Of a stretch of DNA of 64,000 nt, positions 50,976 through 60,119 are shown one piece after another; position 1 is the stretch's first letter; the number at the start of each line of letters is the position of its first letter. The translations under genes and the position numbers were made by a program. The notes below the pieces were generated by a model, which saw only the letters and a program-made list of their open reading frames with translations, was not told the origin of the DNA and did not search any database. Source of the stretch: Deinococcus psychrotolerans (GTDB lineage: Bacteria; Deinococcota; Deinococci; Deinococcales; Deinococcaceae); NCBI RefSeq assembly GCF_003860465.1, contig NZ_CP034183.1, forward strand, positions 1,318,501-1,382,500, given 5' to 3'.

Positions 50976-53894
50976 TTAAATACTTTCCACTTCAAACTTC
51001 AGGTGCTGCTCTGCCGTCTCCGCGTTGGGGTCGCGGCCCGAGAAGGTGGCGTATCCGGCGCGTTCGGGCAGCAGGTAGCTTTGCTGCACGCGGCGCAGGT
51101 CTTCAAGCGTCACCTTCATCATGCGAGCTTTGTAGTCTTCCTGGCGGTCAGCGCTAAATCCGGCCAGATCGGAGAAAATCCGGTTGCGGGCCAGACTGTC
51201 GGCGCTCAGCAGCGGATCGAGCTGGCGGCTGGCGCTCAGGATCGCCTCGGTGAGTTGGCGCTCGCCCAGATCGTCACTGCTCAGGAACTCGTCCAGCTTG
51301 CCGAACACTTCAAACGTGCGGCCAATGTGCGGGTCGCGGAAGCTGGTCAGATCAAACGAGCCGGTGCGCGGATCGAAGCTGGCCCCGCCTCCGTATGCGC
51401 CGCCCTTCTCGCGCAGCTCCTTGAGCAGATACTCGGTTCGCAGCAGCTTGCTGAGTACCAACAATGCCGGGCTGTCGGCGTGAACGTAAGGCACGGTGGC
51501 AAACGAAACCGCGTTGTAGGCCACGGGCGTATCCATGGTGCGGGCCTGCGGAACGTGCGGAGCCAGCGCGGGAGTTAGGGTCTGCCGCGCCGCGCCGCCG
51601 AACAGCGTGGCCAGCGGCGACAGGTCGAGGGCCAGATCGCTCTCCGGGGCGCTCAGTACCAGGCGGGCGCTGGCAGTGGTGACGACCTTGCTGAGTTCGT
51701 CCAGGCGGCCTTGCAGCTCGCTCCAGTTGCCCGCCGCTTGCCAGGCTTGATAGCGCTTGAAAGCGGTGACGCCGCCCTGCAACTCGCCCAGCGCTTCTAG
51801 TGGGCTGACTTGCGCTCCGGCGAGGGTCGAGGCATAGGCCGAACCGTTGCCGATGATGCTGGAACGCATTCCCGAAACCCGCTGATTGACCAGCTGGCTA
51901 AGGCGCTCGGCGCTGAACTTGGGCGCGGCGATCACGTCCCGCAGCAGTTCGACCAGGGCGTCCTTGTTGCGCGACAACGCCTTGCCGCTGAAGGTCAAAC
52001 TGGTGCGAATCTCGCTGATCTGATCGGGGCCGTTGCCCTTACCCGACGCTGCGCCGATCCCGCCGGTTACAGCTTCGATTCGGCGGGTCAATTCCACTTC
52101 GCTGAGATTCGCCGCACCGTTGCGTGTCACAGCGAAGGCGTAGAACGGCAACAGTTCAAGCTGATCCTGACTCAGTTCCGGCAGCGGCACCTGCACGTCC
52201 AAGTAAATCAGGCCGCCTGTCGGCTGGGCCGAGCGGTAAACCTCGGCGTGGCCCTGCTGCTCCATCTGATAATCGGGGCGCGGCACGCTCAGCGTCACGT
52301 CCGGCAAGCCCAGTGTGGGCAGCAGCGAGTGATCGTCAGCGGGGGCATTTTGCAGCATCAAAGCGTCGGCCACGATGGCGGCGCGGTCTTCGTCGGTGAG
52401 ACTCGCGCTGAGGCGGGCCACCATGGCTTTCTCGGCCTCAGCCTGCTGGTCTTGCATGGCCGGGTCGGGCGTCAGGGTCAGGGTCACGCGGTGCGGGTTC
52501 TCTAGGAGCCATTCACGGATCATCGGCTCGAAGACCCGGCCCGCCTTGCGCTCGGCGCTGAGTTTTTCCAGCTCGGCGGCCAGATTCAGGCTGGCCACCG
52601 GATCGCCGCCGTAGAGCCACGGATTGACCACCGCGAACAGCATCTTGAGAGCGTAGGGCGTGCCCGCGTTGCTCACCTCGCGCTGGGCGATCTCGAACTG
52701 GTGCAGGGCGCTGTCGATCAGGGCGTCATCTAAACCCTCGCGCTCGATCTGGGCCAGCGTGTCGAGCACCAGCGCTTCCACCTTGCCCGCGTTCTCGGCG
52801 CTCAGCCCCTTGAGGCCCGCCCCGAAGGCCGCCTCGCGGAAGTTGTCGCTGTAGCCGCTGCCGTCGGCCAGAGCGCTGCCCAGTCCCGAATCGATCAGCG
52901 GCTTGTAGAGCGGAGCCGCCGGATTGCCCAGCAGCACCTCGCTCAGCACGCTCCATTTGAGGTTGTCGTAGGCCTGATAGGTCGGCGTCACTTTCCAGGC
53001 CACCACCACCTGCGCCCCGCGTTCGGTGTCGCTGGACGGGTAATGCACTTCCGTTCGGCGCGGAGACTCGAAGTTGGCCTGATCGGGAATGCGGACGTCC
53101 AGTACGTTCGGCTCAAACTGGCTCATCACGTCACGCTCGATGGTCGCCAGCAGCTCGGCGAGCGGCATCTGGCCGTAGCTGTAGAAAAAGGCGTTGGACG
53201 GGTGGTAGTGGGCCGCGTGGAAGGCTTTGAGGTCTTCGTACGTCAGATCGGGAATGTTGGCCGGTTCGCCGCCAGAGTTGTTGGCGTAGGTCAGATCAGG
53301 GTACAGAGCCTTGCCCAGCGCTTTGTAGAGCACCGCGCCCGCGCTGGCCATCGCGCCTTTCATCTCGTTATAGACCACGCCCTGCATTTTGAGTTCGGAC
53401 TTCGGGTCGGCGGGATCGGCATTCTCGAAACGGTGGCCGTCGCGCAGAAAGCTGAAGCGGGTCATGCGCGGGAAGAAAGCAGCGTCGAGGTAAATGCTCA
53501 GCAGGTTCTTGAAATCGCTGGGGTTGCGCGTGGAAAACAAATAAGTCGTCCAGTCGGCTGCCGTCATGGCGTTCATGAAGGTGTTGAGTGAGCGCGGGAT
53601 CATGGCAAAAAACGGATCGGACACCGGATAGTTTTTAGAACCCATCAGGGCGATGTGCTCCAGGATGTGCGGCACGCCGGTGCTGTCTTTGGGCACGGTG
53701 GGAAAGGTCACGGCGAATCCGGCGTTCTCGTCGGCGCGGGCAATGTGAATGTGGCGGCTGCCGAGTTCGTGGCGCAGTTGGATATAGGTGGACGCCGTGT
53801 CGGGCAGGCTTTCCACGCGCTCAACGGTGTAGCGGCCCAGTTGGTCGCCGACTTTGGGAAGGGTTTCTAAGCGGCCCTGTTCTGAGATGGTCAT
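50976..53894 (-). CDS. M16C (presequence protease-like) zinc metallopeptidase
   Basis: The 972-residue protein has the inverted zinc motif HILEH (76-80) of M16 peptidases and the full-length four-domain layout of the PreP/M16C group. Downstream lie the zinc-ligand Glu region and the C-terminal Arg/Tyr substrate segment (RKLLRTEYLLKELREKGGAYGGGASF). No signal peptide is visible, so it probably degrades peptides in the cytosol. A TAGACT box (complement 53902-53907) 7 nt before the ATG indicates a leaderless mRNA. Confidence 0.9.
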   Translation of the reverse strand: MTISEQGRLETLPKVGDQLGRYTVERVESLPDTASTYIQLRHELGSRHIHIARADENAGFAVTFPTVPKDSTGVPHILEHIALMGSKNYPVSDPFFAMIPRSLNTFMNAMTAADWTTYLFSTRNPSDFKNLLSIYLDAAFFPRMTRFSFLRDGHRFENADPADPKSELKMQGVVYNEMKGAMASAGAVLYKALGKALYPDLTYANNSGGEPANIPDLTYEDLKAFHAAHYHPSNAFFYSYGQMPLAELLATIERDVMSQFEPNVLDVRIPDQANFESPRRTEVHYPSSDTERGAQVVVAWKVTPTYQAYDNLKWSVLSEVLLGNPAAPLYKPLIDSGLGSALADGSGYSDNFREAAFGAGLKGLSAENAGKVEALVLDTLAQIEREGLDDALIDSALHQFEIAQREVSNAGTPYALKMLFAVVNPWLYGGDPVASLNLAAELEKLSAERKAGRVFEPMIREWLLENPHRVTLTLTPDPAMQDQQAEAEKAMVARLSASLTDEDRAAIVADALMLQNAPADDHSLLPTLGLPDVTLSVPRPDYQMEQQGHAEVYRSAQPTGGLIYLDVQVPLPELSQDQLELLPFYAFAVTRNGAANLSEVELTRRIEAVTGGIGAASGKGNGPDQISEIRTSLTFSGKALSRNKDALVELLRDVIAAPKFSAERLSQLVNQRVSGMRSSIIGNGSAYASTLAGAQVSPLEALGELQGGVTAFKRYQAWQAAGNWSELQGRLDELSKVVTTASARLVLSAPESDLALDLSPLATLFGGAARQTLTPALAPHVPQARTMDTPVAYNAVSFATVPYVHADSPALLVLSKLLRTEYLLKELREKGGAYGGGASFDPRTGSFDLTSFRDPHIGRTFEVFGKLDEFLSSDDLGERQLTEAILSASRQLDPLLSADSLARNRIFSDLAGFSADRQEDYKARMMKVTLEDLRRVQQSYLLPERAGYATFSGRDPNAETAEQHLKFEVESI

Positions 53895-54037
53895 GGCGCA
53901 AAGTCTAGCGCCGTGGCAAGGTGGTGAAGGTGGGTTTGGCTGCTGGACTGCCGCCAGCCGACCGGGTGAATTGCGCCTGCTCAGATTGGTTCACATACAC
54001 CCGTCCTGACCCCCCCTTCCGCTCTACACTAATTTCC

Positions 54038-54631
54038 ATGATTGCTTTCCTCTCCGGCGTGGTGCGCGAAGTGCGCGAACACAGCGCCATAGTGCTTACC
54101 GGCGGCGTCGGCTACGAAGTGCTGTGTCCCGCTTCTACCCTCGCCAAACTCAAAGTAGGCGACGTGGCCGAACTCCACACCCGCTTGGTGGTGCGCGAAG
54201 ACGCTTGGACGCTGTTCGGTTTTTCCGAGACCGACAGCCTCAAGCTGTTTGAGCTGCTGACCAGCGTGACTGGCGTGGGGCCAAAGCTGGGGCTGGCGCT
54301 GCTGTCGGCCATGCCAGTTTCGGCACTGGCTCAGGGACTGCTCAGCGGCGACAGCAAGCTGCTTTCCAGCGTGTCCGGCGTGGGCAAAAAGACCGCCGAG
54401 CGCCTGGTATTAGAACTTCAAAACAAGGTGCCGGAACACCTCGCTGCGCCCACGGTGGGCGGCAAGCGGCAGCGGGTCATCAGCACAGCGGGGCAGGACG
54501 CGGTGGAAGCGCTGCTGGCGCTGGGCTTCCGCGACGCGCAGGTGCGTTCGGTGGTCTCGGAACTCCTGGCCAGCGATTCTGAGCAAAGCGCCGACCAACT
54601 CATTCGCAAAAGTCTGGGCCGCTTGCGGTGA
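54038..54631 (+). CDS. ruvA: Holliday junction helicase subunit RuvA
   Basis: RuvA binds four-way DNA junctions and loads the RuvB motor during recombination and replication repair. The 197-residue protein has the N-terminal OB domain (MIAFLSGVVREV, LTGGVGYEV), the acidic-pin region, two helix-hairpin-helix motifs (LTSVTGVGPKLGLALL, LSSVSGVGKKTAERLVLEL) and the small C-terminal RuvB-contact domain. TACACT (54025-54030) ends 7 nt before the ATG, so the mRNA is probably leaderless. I saw no radiation/desiccation-response palindrome upstream. Confidence 0.95.
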   Translation: MIAFLSGVVREVREHSAIVLTGGVGYEVLCPASTLAKLKVGDVAELHTRLVVREDAWTLFGFSETDSLKLFELLTSVTGVGPKLGLALLSAMPVSALAQGLLSGDSKLLSSVSGVGKKTAERLVLELQNKVPEHLAAPTVGGKRQRVISTAGQDAVEALLALGFRDAQVRSVVSELLASDSEQSADQLIRKSLGRLR

Positions 54632-55923
54632 GTTCGGCTGCCGCCGATTCACCCGACGCCGACCCCTTAGCCAACTCTTCAGCCAGTACCGCCACCGACG
54701 TGGCCGCCGAAAACAAATCGCCGCAGCAAGAGCAGCGGGCCACCTGGCTGGAACTGTTTTTCGATTTGATCTTCGTGACCGCCTTCGACCAGCTCGCCAA
54801 GCGCTTCAGCGACGACGACACCCTGCGCGGCTTCAGCACTTTCGCGCTGATGTTCGTGGCGGTGTGGTGGGCCTGGGTGGGCAACACCCTCTTCGCGGGG
54901 CGCTACGGCAATCAGGAGCGCCCCTACCGCTGGGGCACGGCGCTGCAACTGCTCAGTATGGGCGGCCTCGCTTTGGGGGTGCTGGGCGACTTGCGCGACG
55001 TGGGGGCTTTTTTCAGCGTGGTGTTTGCCGTCAACCGGTTCATTCTGGTGGGCATGTACGCTTTTCAGGCCAGGTCGTCTGACAGCCCTGAACTGGCCTA
55101 CACCCAGATACGCACCTTCGGGCTGAGCGCCGTCGTGTGGCTGGGCTCGGCATGGTTGCCGCCCGGCTGGCAGCAGGTCGCCTGGGGCAGCGCCGTGGGC
55201 ATAGACGCGCTGGCCTCGCTGGTTTCGCGGCGGGTGCAGGGCCAGAACCTGCCACACCCCGAGCACCTGCCGGAGCGCGTCGGGCTGCTGACCATCATCT
55301 CGCTCGGGGCGGTGATTACCGAAATCGTGGCGGGCACGGGCAATAAGCCGCTCAGTTTCGTGGATCAGCTTCCGGCGGCCCTCTCGCTGCTGCTGAGTCT
55401 GGCCCTCTTCAAGCTCTACTTTGACGAAGCCCGCGACCTGCCGGTGCTGCTGGCCCACCGCGACGGGCGGGTGGGTACGCTGCTGGTGTGGCTCTACAGC
55501 CATTTGCCGCTGACCTTGGCGCTGACCGCGCTGGGCGTCGGCATCGGCCACGGCATCGCGCACGAGGGTAAAGAAGCCGACCAAGTTGAGCGGATCACCG
55601 TAGGCCTGTCCCTGACGGCGATTTTCGTCAACCTGGCAACGCTGCGTTTCGTGACCCAGCACGCGCTGGGCAAACTGCGAATGGATTTGAGCGTTTGGGC
55701 GCTCCTGCTCAGCAGCGCGGCCATGCTGGGCCTGATGTTCGCGCCGCTGGGGACTTTGCCTTATCAGGCCGCGACCCTCGCGGTGTGCGGCGCGGCCCTG
55801 ATTGCCGTTTGGCGCGACCCTGCCCGGCGCTTTCTCAGCCGAACCGAGGAAGCGGTGACCGAGGAGATTCACCAAGCCGGTGACCGCTCCGATGACGAAC
55901 AGCCGCCCACACCGCGAACCTGA
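54628..55923 (+). CDS. Low temperature requirement protein A (LtrA) family membrane protein
   Basis: The 431-residue protein has an about 35-residue polar N-terminus, then the LtrA hallmark ATWLELFFDLIFVTAF and about eleven to twelve hydrophobic helices, ending in an acidic tail. LtrA proteins were named from cold sensitivity in Listeria; their activity is unknown. GTG 54628 overlaps the ruvA stop (GTGA), so it is translated from the ruvA mRNA, an unexpected pairing of a repair gene with a membrane protein. Confidence 0.85.
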   Translation: MSSAAADSPDADPLANSSASTATDVAAENKSPQQEQRATWLELFFDLIFVTAFDQLAKRFSDDDTLRGFSTFALMFVAVWWAWVGNTLFAGRYGNQERPYRWGTALQLLSMGGLALGVLGDLRDVGAFFSVVFAVNRFILVGMYAFQARSSDSPELAYTQIRTFGLSAVVWLGSAWLPPGWQQVAWGSAVGIDALASLVSRRVQGQNLPHPEHLPERVGLLTIISLGAVITEIVAGTGNKPLSFVDQLPAALSLLLSLALFKLYFDEARDLPVLLAHRDGRVGTLLVWLYSHLPLTLALTALGVGIGHGIAHEGKEADQVERITVGLSLTAIFVNLATLRFVTQHALGKLRMDLSVWALLLSSAAMLGLMFAPLGTLPYQAATLAVCGAALIAVWRDPARRFLSRTEEAVTEEIHQAGDRSDDEQPPTPRT

Positions 55924-56052
55924 AACTGCAACTCTAAAGTAAGGTTAAATGTCACCTTCACGCCGCGCTGGAACGCGCTTTTTCACTTTGAACCTAGAAT
56001 GTTGCCCACGCTTCACAGACGCCGCCCCCCATTTTGCCGCTAGCGTGCGGGC

Positions 56053-57078
56053 ATGACCCAAAACTCAGGCATTCAAAACTCAAACGCCCTGCCCGCCACC
56101 TTCCGCGCCCTGCTGCTCACCAAAGACGGCGACGCGGTGAGCGCCAACGTCACCGACGTGTCCAGTCAGGATTTGCCTGCCGGCGAGGTGACGGTAAAAG
56201 TGGACGCGTCCGACCTGAACTACAAAGACGGGCTGGCGATTTTGGGCAAGCTGGGCATCCGCACCTATCCGATGGTGCCGGGCATCGACTTTGCCGGAAC
56301 GGTGCTCGACAGCTCGGACTCACGCTATCAGGCGGGCGACGCCGTGACCCTGACCGGCTGGGGCGTGGGCGAGCGGCACTGGGGCGGCTACGCTGAACTG
56401 GCCCGTGTCAAAGCCGACTGGCTGGTCAAAACGCCCGAACGTTTCAGCGCCGCCGAAGCGATGGCGGTGGGCACAGCGGGACTGACTGCCATGCTGTGCG
56501 TGATGGCCTTAGAAGACGCGGGCCTTAAACCGGAAGATGGCGAGGTGCTGGTCACGGGCGCGGCAGGCGGGGTGGGCAGCGTGGCCGTCAGTTTGCTGGC
56601 CGCACGCGGCTACCGCGTCACCGCTGCCACAGGCAGGGCCGAAACCGAGGGCGAGTACCTGCGCGGGCTGGGCGCATCCGAGTTGCTTGACCGCCATGAG
56701 CTGAGCGCCCTCAAAAAGCCGCTGGAAAAAGAGCGCTGGGCGGCGGCGGTGGACGTGGCAGGCGGCGCGACGCTGGCAGGCGTGCTGGCCAGCACCAAGT
56801 ACGGCGGCCACGTGGCGGCCTGCGGACTGGCCGACAGCGCCAGCCTGACGACCTCGGTGCTGCCCTTTATTTTAAGAAACGTCACACTGCACGGCGTGGA
56901 CAGCGTGCAGTGCCCCGCGCCTCAGCGCCAGCGGGCTTGGGACAGGCTGGCCGCCGAGCTACCTGAAAAGCTGCTTAAGGACGGCGTGCAGATGGCCAAG
57001 CTGGAAGACCTGCCGCGACTGGCGACGGAGATTCTGGCCGGGCAGGTGCGGGGCCGCACGGTGATCAAGCTGAGTTGA
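56053..57078 (+). CDS. YhdH/AcuI-type NADPH-dependent acryloyl-CoA reductase-like oxidoreductase
   Basis: The 341-residue zinc-free medium-chain reductase has the YhdH/AcuI pattern: VDASDLNYKDGLAILGK, YPMVPGIDFAGTV, GWGVGERHWGGYAEL and the NADPH loop VTGAAGGVGSVAVSLLA. Relatives reduce acryloyl-CoA to propionyl-CoA and detoxify acrylate from DMSP or similar compounds. TAGCGT (56041-56046) ends 6 nt before the ATG, pointing to a leaderless mRNA. It stands alone on the plus strand. Confidence 0.88.
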   Translation: MTQNSGIQNSNALPATFRALLLTKDGDAVSANVTDVSSQDLPAGEVTVKVDASDLNYKDGLAILGKLGIRTYPMVPGIDFAGTVLDSSDSRYQAGDAVTLTGWGVGERHWGGYAELARVKADWLVKTPERFSAAEAMAVGTAGLTAMLCVMALEDAGLKPEDGEVLVTGAAGGVGSVAVSLLAARGYRVTAATGRAETEGEYLRGLGASELLDRHELSALKKPLEKERWAAAVDVAGGATLAGVLASTKYGGHVAACGLADSASLTTSVLPFILRNVTLHGVDSVQCPAPQRQRAWDRLAAELPEKLLKDGVQMAKLEDLPRLATEILAGQVRGRTVIKLS

Positions 57079-57205
57079 GTGAGCTGTAAAATGAGGGCTG
57101 AGAGCAGGTTGAGGCTTTCAGTCTCCGGCCCAGCATTCAGAACTGAGGAGCCATAAGCGCGAAACCCTACGGTCACGCGGGGCTTTGTTGTGTTGAATTG
57201 AGGGC

Positions 57206-57829
57206 ATGACCACGCTTATTCTCGGCGCAACTGGCGGCATCGGCTCGGCTCTCGTTCAAAGTTGGCCTGACAACGAGCTTTATCTCAGCGGGCGCGACGA
57301 AGTCAAGCTCCAAGCGTTGGCCCAACCGCTCAATGCAAAGGCCCTCAAAGTAGATGTCGGCTTTGAAAGTCAGGTCAGCAAGCTCTTCGGGGAGCTTCCA
57401 GACAACCTAGACACCATCGTCTATGCAGCGGGGTCGGCTTACCCGGAAGCGCTGGCGAGTGCCAAAGCTGAAAGCGTGCGCCACGTCTGGAACGCCAATT
57501 ATTTTGGGCTGCTGTGGACACTCAAGTACGGGCTGCCTAAATTGGCCTCGGGCGGGCGGCTGTACGTCATCGGCGCACGCGAAGACCTGACCACCGCGAG
57601 GGGATTTTCGCAGTACGCGGCCAGCAAGGCGGCGGTGGCGCGGCTGCTGACCATTACCCGCCTGGAAGCACGCGGCAAAACGCTGACACTGGTGCTGCCG
57701 CCCGCCGTGGACACGGGGCTGTGGGCGCAGGTCGGCAAGGTGCCCAAAGGCGCAGTGACGCCGCAAGTGGTGGCCGAGGCGATAGTGGCCGACCGCAGCG
57801 GAGCAGGACAGGAGGAGCTGCGCGTCTGA
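57206..57829 (+). CDS. Short-chain dehydrogenase/reductase
   Basis: This 207-residue SDR has the cofactor loop LGATGGIGSAL at the N-terminus, the NAG-like YAAGSAYPEA and the active-site YAASKAA with catalytic Tyr and Lys. It is shorter than classical SDRs (about 250) and lacks a long substrate loop. The substrate cannot be predicted. The ATG follows a weak GAGGG. It ends 8 bp before the convergent SMR gene. Confidence 0.85.
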   Translation: MTTLILGATGGIGSALVQSWPDNELYLSGRDEVKLQALAQPLNAKALKVDVGFESQVSKLFGELPDNLDTIVYAAGSAYPEALASAKAESVRHVWNANYFGLLWTLKYGLPKLASGGRLYVIGAREDLTTARGFSQYAASKAAVARLLTITRLEARGKTLTLVLPPAVDTGLWAQVGKVPKGAVTPQVVAEAIVADRSGAGQEELRV

Positions 57830-57836
57830 ATCGATT

Positions 57837-58184
57837 TCAGGCCTGAGCGTCTTTGCTGCTGCTCGACAGCTTCAGGCCGATCAGCGCCGCGACAAGTACG
57901 CCCAGCAGGGCCAGCCGCAGTGGGCTGAGGCTCTCGCCGAACATCAAGCTGCCGACCGCGACTGCGCCCACCGAGCCGATGCCCGTCCAGATGGCGTAGG
58001 CCGTGCCCAGCGGAATGGTTTTGAGGGCGCGGGCGAGGAAGTCGAAGCTGAAATAAGCGCAGACCAAAAAGAGATACAGGAACTGCGGGCGGGTCTGCTC
58101 CAGCTTCAGAGCGGTGGCAAAACCGATTTCGAGGAGGCCCGCCAGCACCAGCCAGTGCCACCCTGTCCAGCGCGGGCCACTCAC
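57837..58184 (-). CDS. SMR family efflux subunit (second of a pair)
   Basis: The 115-residue protein has four membrane helices with the SMR membrane glutamate in GLLEIGFATALK, plus TIPLGTAYAIWTGIGSVGAV and a C-terminal polar tail. It starts with GTG 58184 overlapping the stop of the other SMR gene, so the two are made together and most likely form a heterodimer that exports cationic drugs or guanidinium-type compounds in exchange for protons. Confidence 0.9.
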   Translation of the reverse strand: MSGPRWTGWHWLVLAGLLEIGFATALKLEQTRPQFLYLFLVCAYFSFDFLARALKTIPLGTAYAIWTGIGSVGAVAVGSLMFGESLSPLRLALLGVLVAALIGLKLSSSSKDAQA

Positions 58185-58495
58185 GGCACCACCCGCAGCC
58201 CGATGATCGCCAGCACCACCGTGCCGAGCAGCCCCAACCGCAGCGGCGTGGCCTCTTCCTTAAAGAACATGAAGCCGATGATCGCCGTGCCCACTGCACC
58301 GATCCCCGTCCAGACCGCGTAGACCGTGCCGAGCGGCAGCGTCTTGAGCGCCTGACTCATCAAACTGAAGCTGGCGATGGTGAACACCAGAAATAGCACA
58401 CTCGGCCAAATTTTCTTGAAGCCGTCGCTCAGCTTGAGGCAAGTCGTGAAGCCGATCTCGCACAGCCCAGCCAGCACCAATACCGTCCATCCCAT
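58181..58495 (-). CDS. SMR family efflux subunit (first of a pair)
   Basis: The 104-residue protein has the SMR layout with the essential Glu in GLCEIGFTTCLK and TLPLGTVYAVWTGIGAVGTA. It is clearly homologous to, but distinct from, the overlapping partner gene. GGGAG precedes the ATG. A TATAAA box next to the operator at 58512-58527 is its probable -10, so the divergent TetR protein should control it. Confidence 0.9.
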   Translation of the reverse strand: MGWTVLVLAGLCEIGFTTCLKLSDGFKKIWPSVLFLVFTIASFSLMSQALKTLPLGTVYAVWTGIGAVGTAIIGFMFFKEEATPLRLGLLGTVVLAIIGLRVVP

Positions 58496-58511
58496 TCTTG
58501 AGCTCCCTTTA

Positions 58512-58527
58512 TAGCATGTTCTTGCTA
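58512..58527. promoter_or_regulatory. TetR operator, copy 1
   Basis: TAGCA-N6-TGCTA inverted repeat (58512-58516 and 58523-58527), next to the SMR gene's probable -10. Confidence 0.75.
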
Positions 58528-58541
58528 AATCCCACTTTTAA

Positions 58542-58557
58542 TAGCACGCGTGTGCTA
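58542..58557. promoter_or_regulatory. TetR operator, copy 2
   Basis: A second TAGCA-N6-TGCTA (58542-58546 and 58553-58557), exactly 30 bp from copy 1 and 11 bp before the TetR start, so it can mediate autoregulation. Confidence 0.75.
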
Positions 58558-58567
58558 AAAAGACAAG

Positions 58568-59173
58568 ATGCCCCGTATTGTCGATCATGATCAGCGCCGC
58601 CGCGAACTGGCCGAAACCGTCTGGGCACTGGTGCGCGAACACGGCGTGGCGGGCGTCAGCCTGAGACAGATCACCGAGCGTTCCGGCTGGTCGAGTGGCG
58701 CGATCAGGCATTATCTGCCGCACCGAGAAGCGATCCTGATGTTTGCCGCGCAGCACATCGCCCAGCGCATCGAAGCGCGGATGCTGGGGCTGCGGCGCAC
58801 CGCAGACGTACTGGGCGACTTCCTGAATCTGCTGCGTGAGGTGCTGCCGCTCGACAGCGAGCGCCGCGCCGAATCGCAGGTCTGGCTGGCCTTTGTCGGC
58901 CTGAGCATCAGCGATCCGGGTCTGGCCGATACTCAGGGGGTGGCCTACCGCGCCCTGAGTGAGGTCTTTCGGGAAGTTTTTGAAGGGTTCGCCGAGTTGG
59001 GCTGCTTGAATCACCCGGCCCCTGAGAACGCCGCCCGCGAGATTCAGGCGCTGATCGACGGCCTGAATGTTCACTTGCTGCTGAATCAGATCACGCCCGA
59101 AGCTGCCTGGGCCACCGTGGAGACGCGCGTTCGGCAACTAATCCAGCCACCAACAGACCAAGAAACGACCTAG
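58568..59173 (+). CDS. TetR family transcriptional repressor of the SMR pair
   Basis: The 201-residue protein has an N-terminal TetR helix-turn-helix (RRELAETVWALVREHGVAGVSLRQITERSG, then WSSGAIRHYLPHREAIL) and a helical ligand domain including LLREVLPLDSERRAESQVWLAF. It resembles the TetR members with a TetR_C_6-like C-terminal domain. Divergent placement and the two operator copies between it and the SMR genes make it their likely repressor, relieved by a substrate of the pump. Confidence 0.9.
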   Translation: MPRIVDHDQRRRELAETVWALVREHGVAGVSLRQITERSGWSSGAIRHYLPHREAILMFAAQHIAQRIEARMLGLRRTADVLGDFLNLLREVLPLDSERRAESQVWLAFVGLSISDPGLADTQGVAYRALSEVFREVFEGFAELGCLNHPAPENAAREIQALIDGLNVHLLLNQITPEAAWATVETRVRQLIQPPTDQETT

Positions 59174-59192
59174 AGAACCACTTTCTTCTGAC

Positions 59193-60083
59193 TCAGCCCG
59201 CGTCATTCAGCCCAGACTGACCCGCCCGCTGCGGCCAGTTGGCCACCAGCACGCCCATCAACGTCAGCGCCCCCGCGCTCAGTTCGCCGGGTGTGAAGCG
59301 CTCACCCAGCAGCCACACGGCCAGCCCGAAGGCCACCAGCGGCGAGAGGTTTTGCCAGATGCTGGTTCGGGCCGCGCCCAGCACCTGAATGCCGTTGCCC
59401 CAAGCCAAGTAAGCGAACACGTTGGAGAGCAGGCCCGACAGGGCAGCCAGCCCCCAGATCAGCGGCGGCGCGGAGAGCTGGCCCAGCGTCGGCAGCACCG
59501 GAATCAGCAGCGGCAATGTGCCGACCAGGGTGGCGAAGGTGACGGACGGCAACAGGCCCAGCCGCGCCACCAGGGGCCGGTTGGCGAGGGTGTAACCGGC
59601 CCAGGTCAGCGACGACAAGCCCAAAAAGCCCAGACCCAGCAGATTCAGCGTGCTGCCAGGTTCCAGCGTCTGTGCCAGCAGCCACAGCATGCCGCTGAGC
59701 GAAACGAGCACCCCCAGCACCTGAAGGCGGTTAGGCCGCTGACCCACCAAACTGCCCAGCAGCACCACCAAAATTGGCACCACTGCGTTGGCCAGCCCCG
59801 AAATCCCGGCAGGCGAGCGGTCGACGCCGATGACCGAGAAATTCTGGAACAGCGTGGTGCCGAGCAGCCCCGCGCCCACGACCCACAGCCAGTCTCTTAC
59901 ACTCCACTTCGGCCAGCCACTTCGCAGCAGCGTCAGCCCCAGCAGCACCAGAGACGCCGCCCCCAGCCGCAGGCCGATGGTCTGGCTGCGGGTAAAAAAG
60001 TCCAGCAGCACCTTGAGGGCCACCACATTGCCGCCCCAGATCAGTACCGTCAGGATGACCCCGAGGTAAGCGCGGGCGATCAT
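59193..60083 (-). CDS. EamA/DMT superfamily transporter
   Basis: The 296-residue protein has ten membrane helices in two EamA repeats (IWGGNVVALKVLLDFF...GMLWLLAQT and LTWAGYTLANRPLVARLG...LTLMGVLVANW). Family members export amino acids, metabolites or drugs; the substrate is unknown. GGAGG lies 5 nt before the ATG. The gene converges on the TetR gene and runs in the same direction as purU upstream, with a 36-bp gap. Confidence 0.9.
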   Translation of the reverse strand: MIARAYLGVILTVLIWGGNVVALKVLLDFFTRSQTIGLRLGAASLVLLGLTLLRSGWPKWSVRDWLWVVGAGLLGTTLFQNFSVIGVDRSPAGISGLANAVVPILVVLLGSLVGQRPNRLQVLGVLVSLSGMLWLLAQTLEPGSTLNLLGLGFLGLSSLTWAGYTLANRPLVARLGLLPSVTFATLVGTLPLLIPVLPTLGQLSAPPLIWGLAALSGLLSNVFAYLAWGNGIQVLGAARTSIWQNLSPLVAFGLAVWLLGERFTPGELSAGALTLMGVLVANWPQRAGQSGLNDAG

Positions 60084-60119
60084 GGGGCCTCCAGAGCGCG
60101 TTGCTCCATTTGCTCCGTG

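Noticed and set aside
54001..54037. Radiation/desiccation response motif upstream of ruvA
   Set aside because: No TTATG...CATAA-type palindrome is present in the region before ruvA, nor did I see one elsewhere in the window.
55961..55983. Terminator after the LtrA gene (GCGC...GCGC then TTTTT)
   Set aside because: The stem is only 4-5 bp with an irregular loop; too weak to call.
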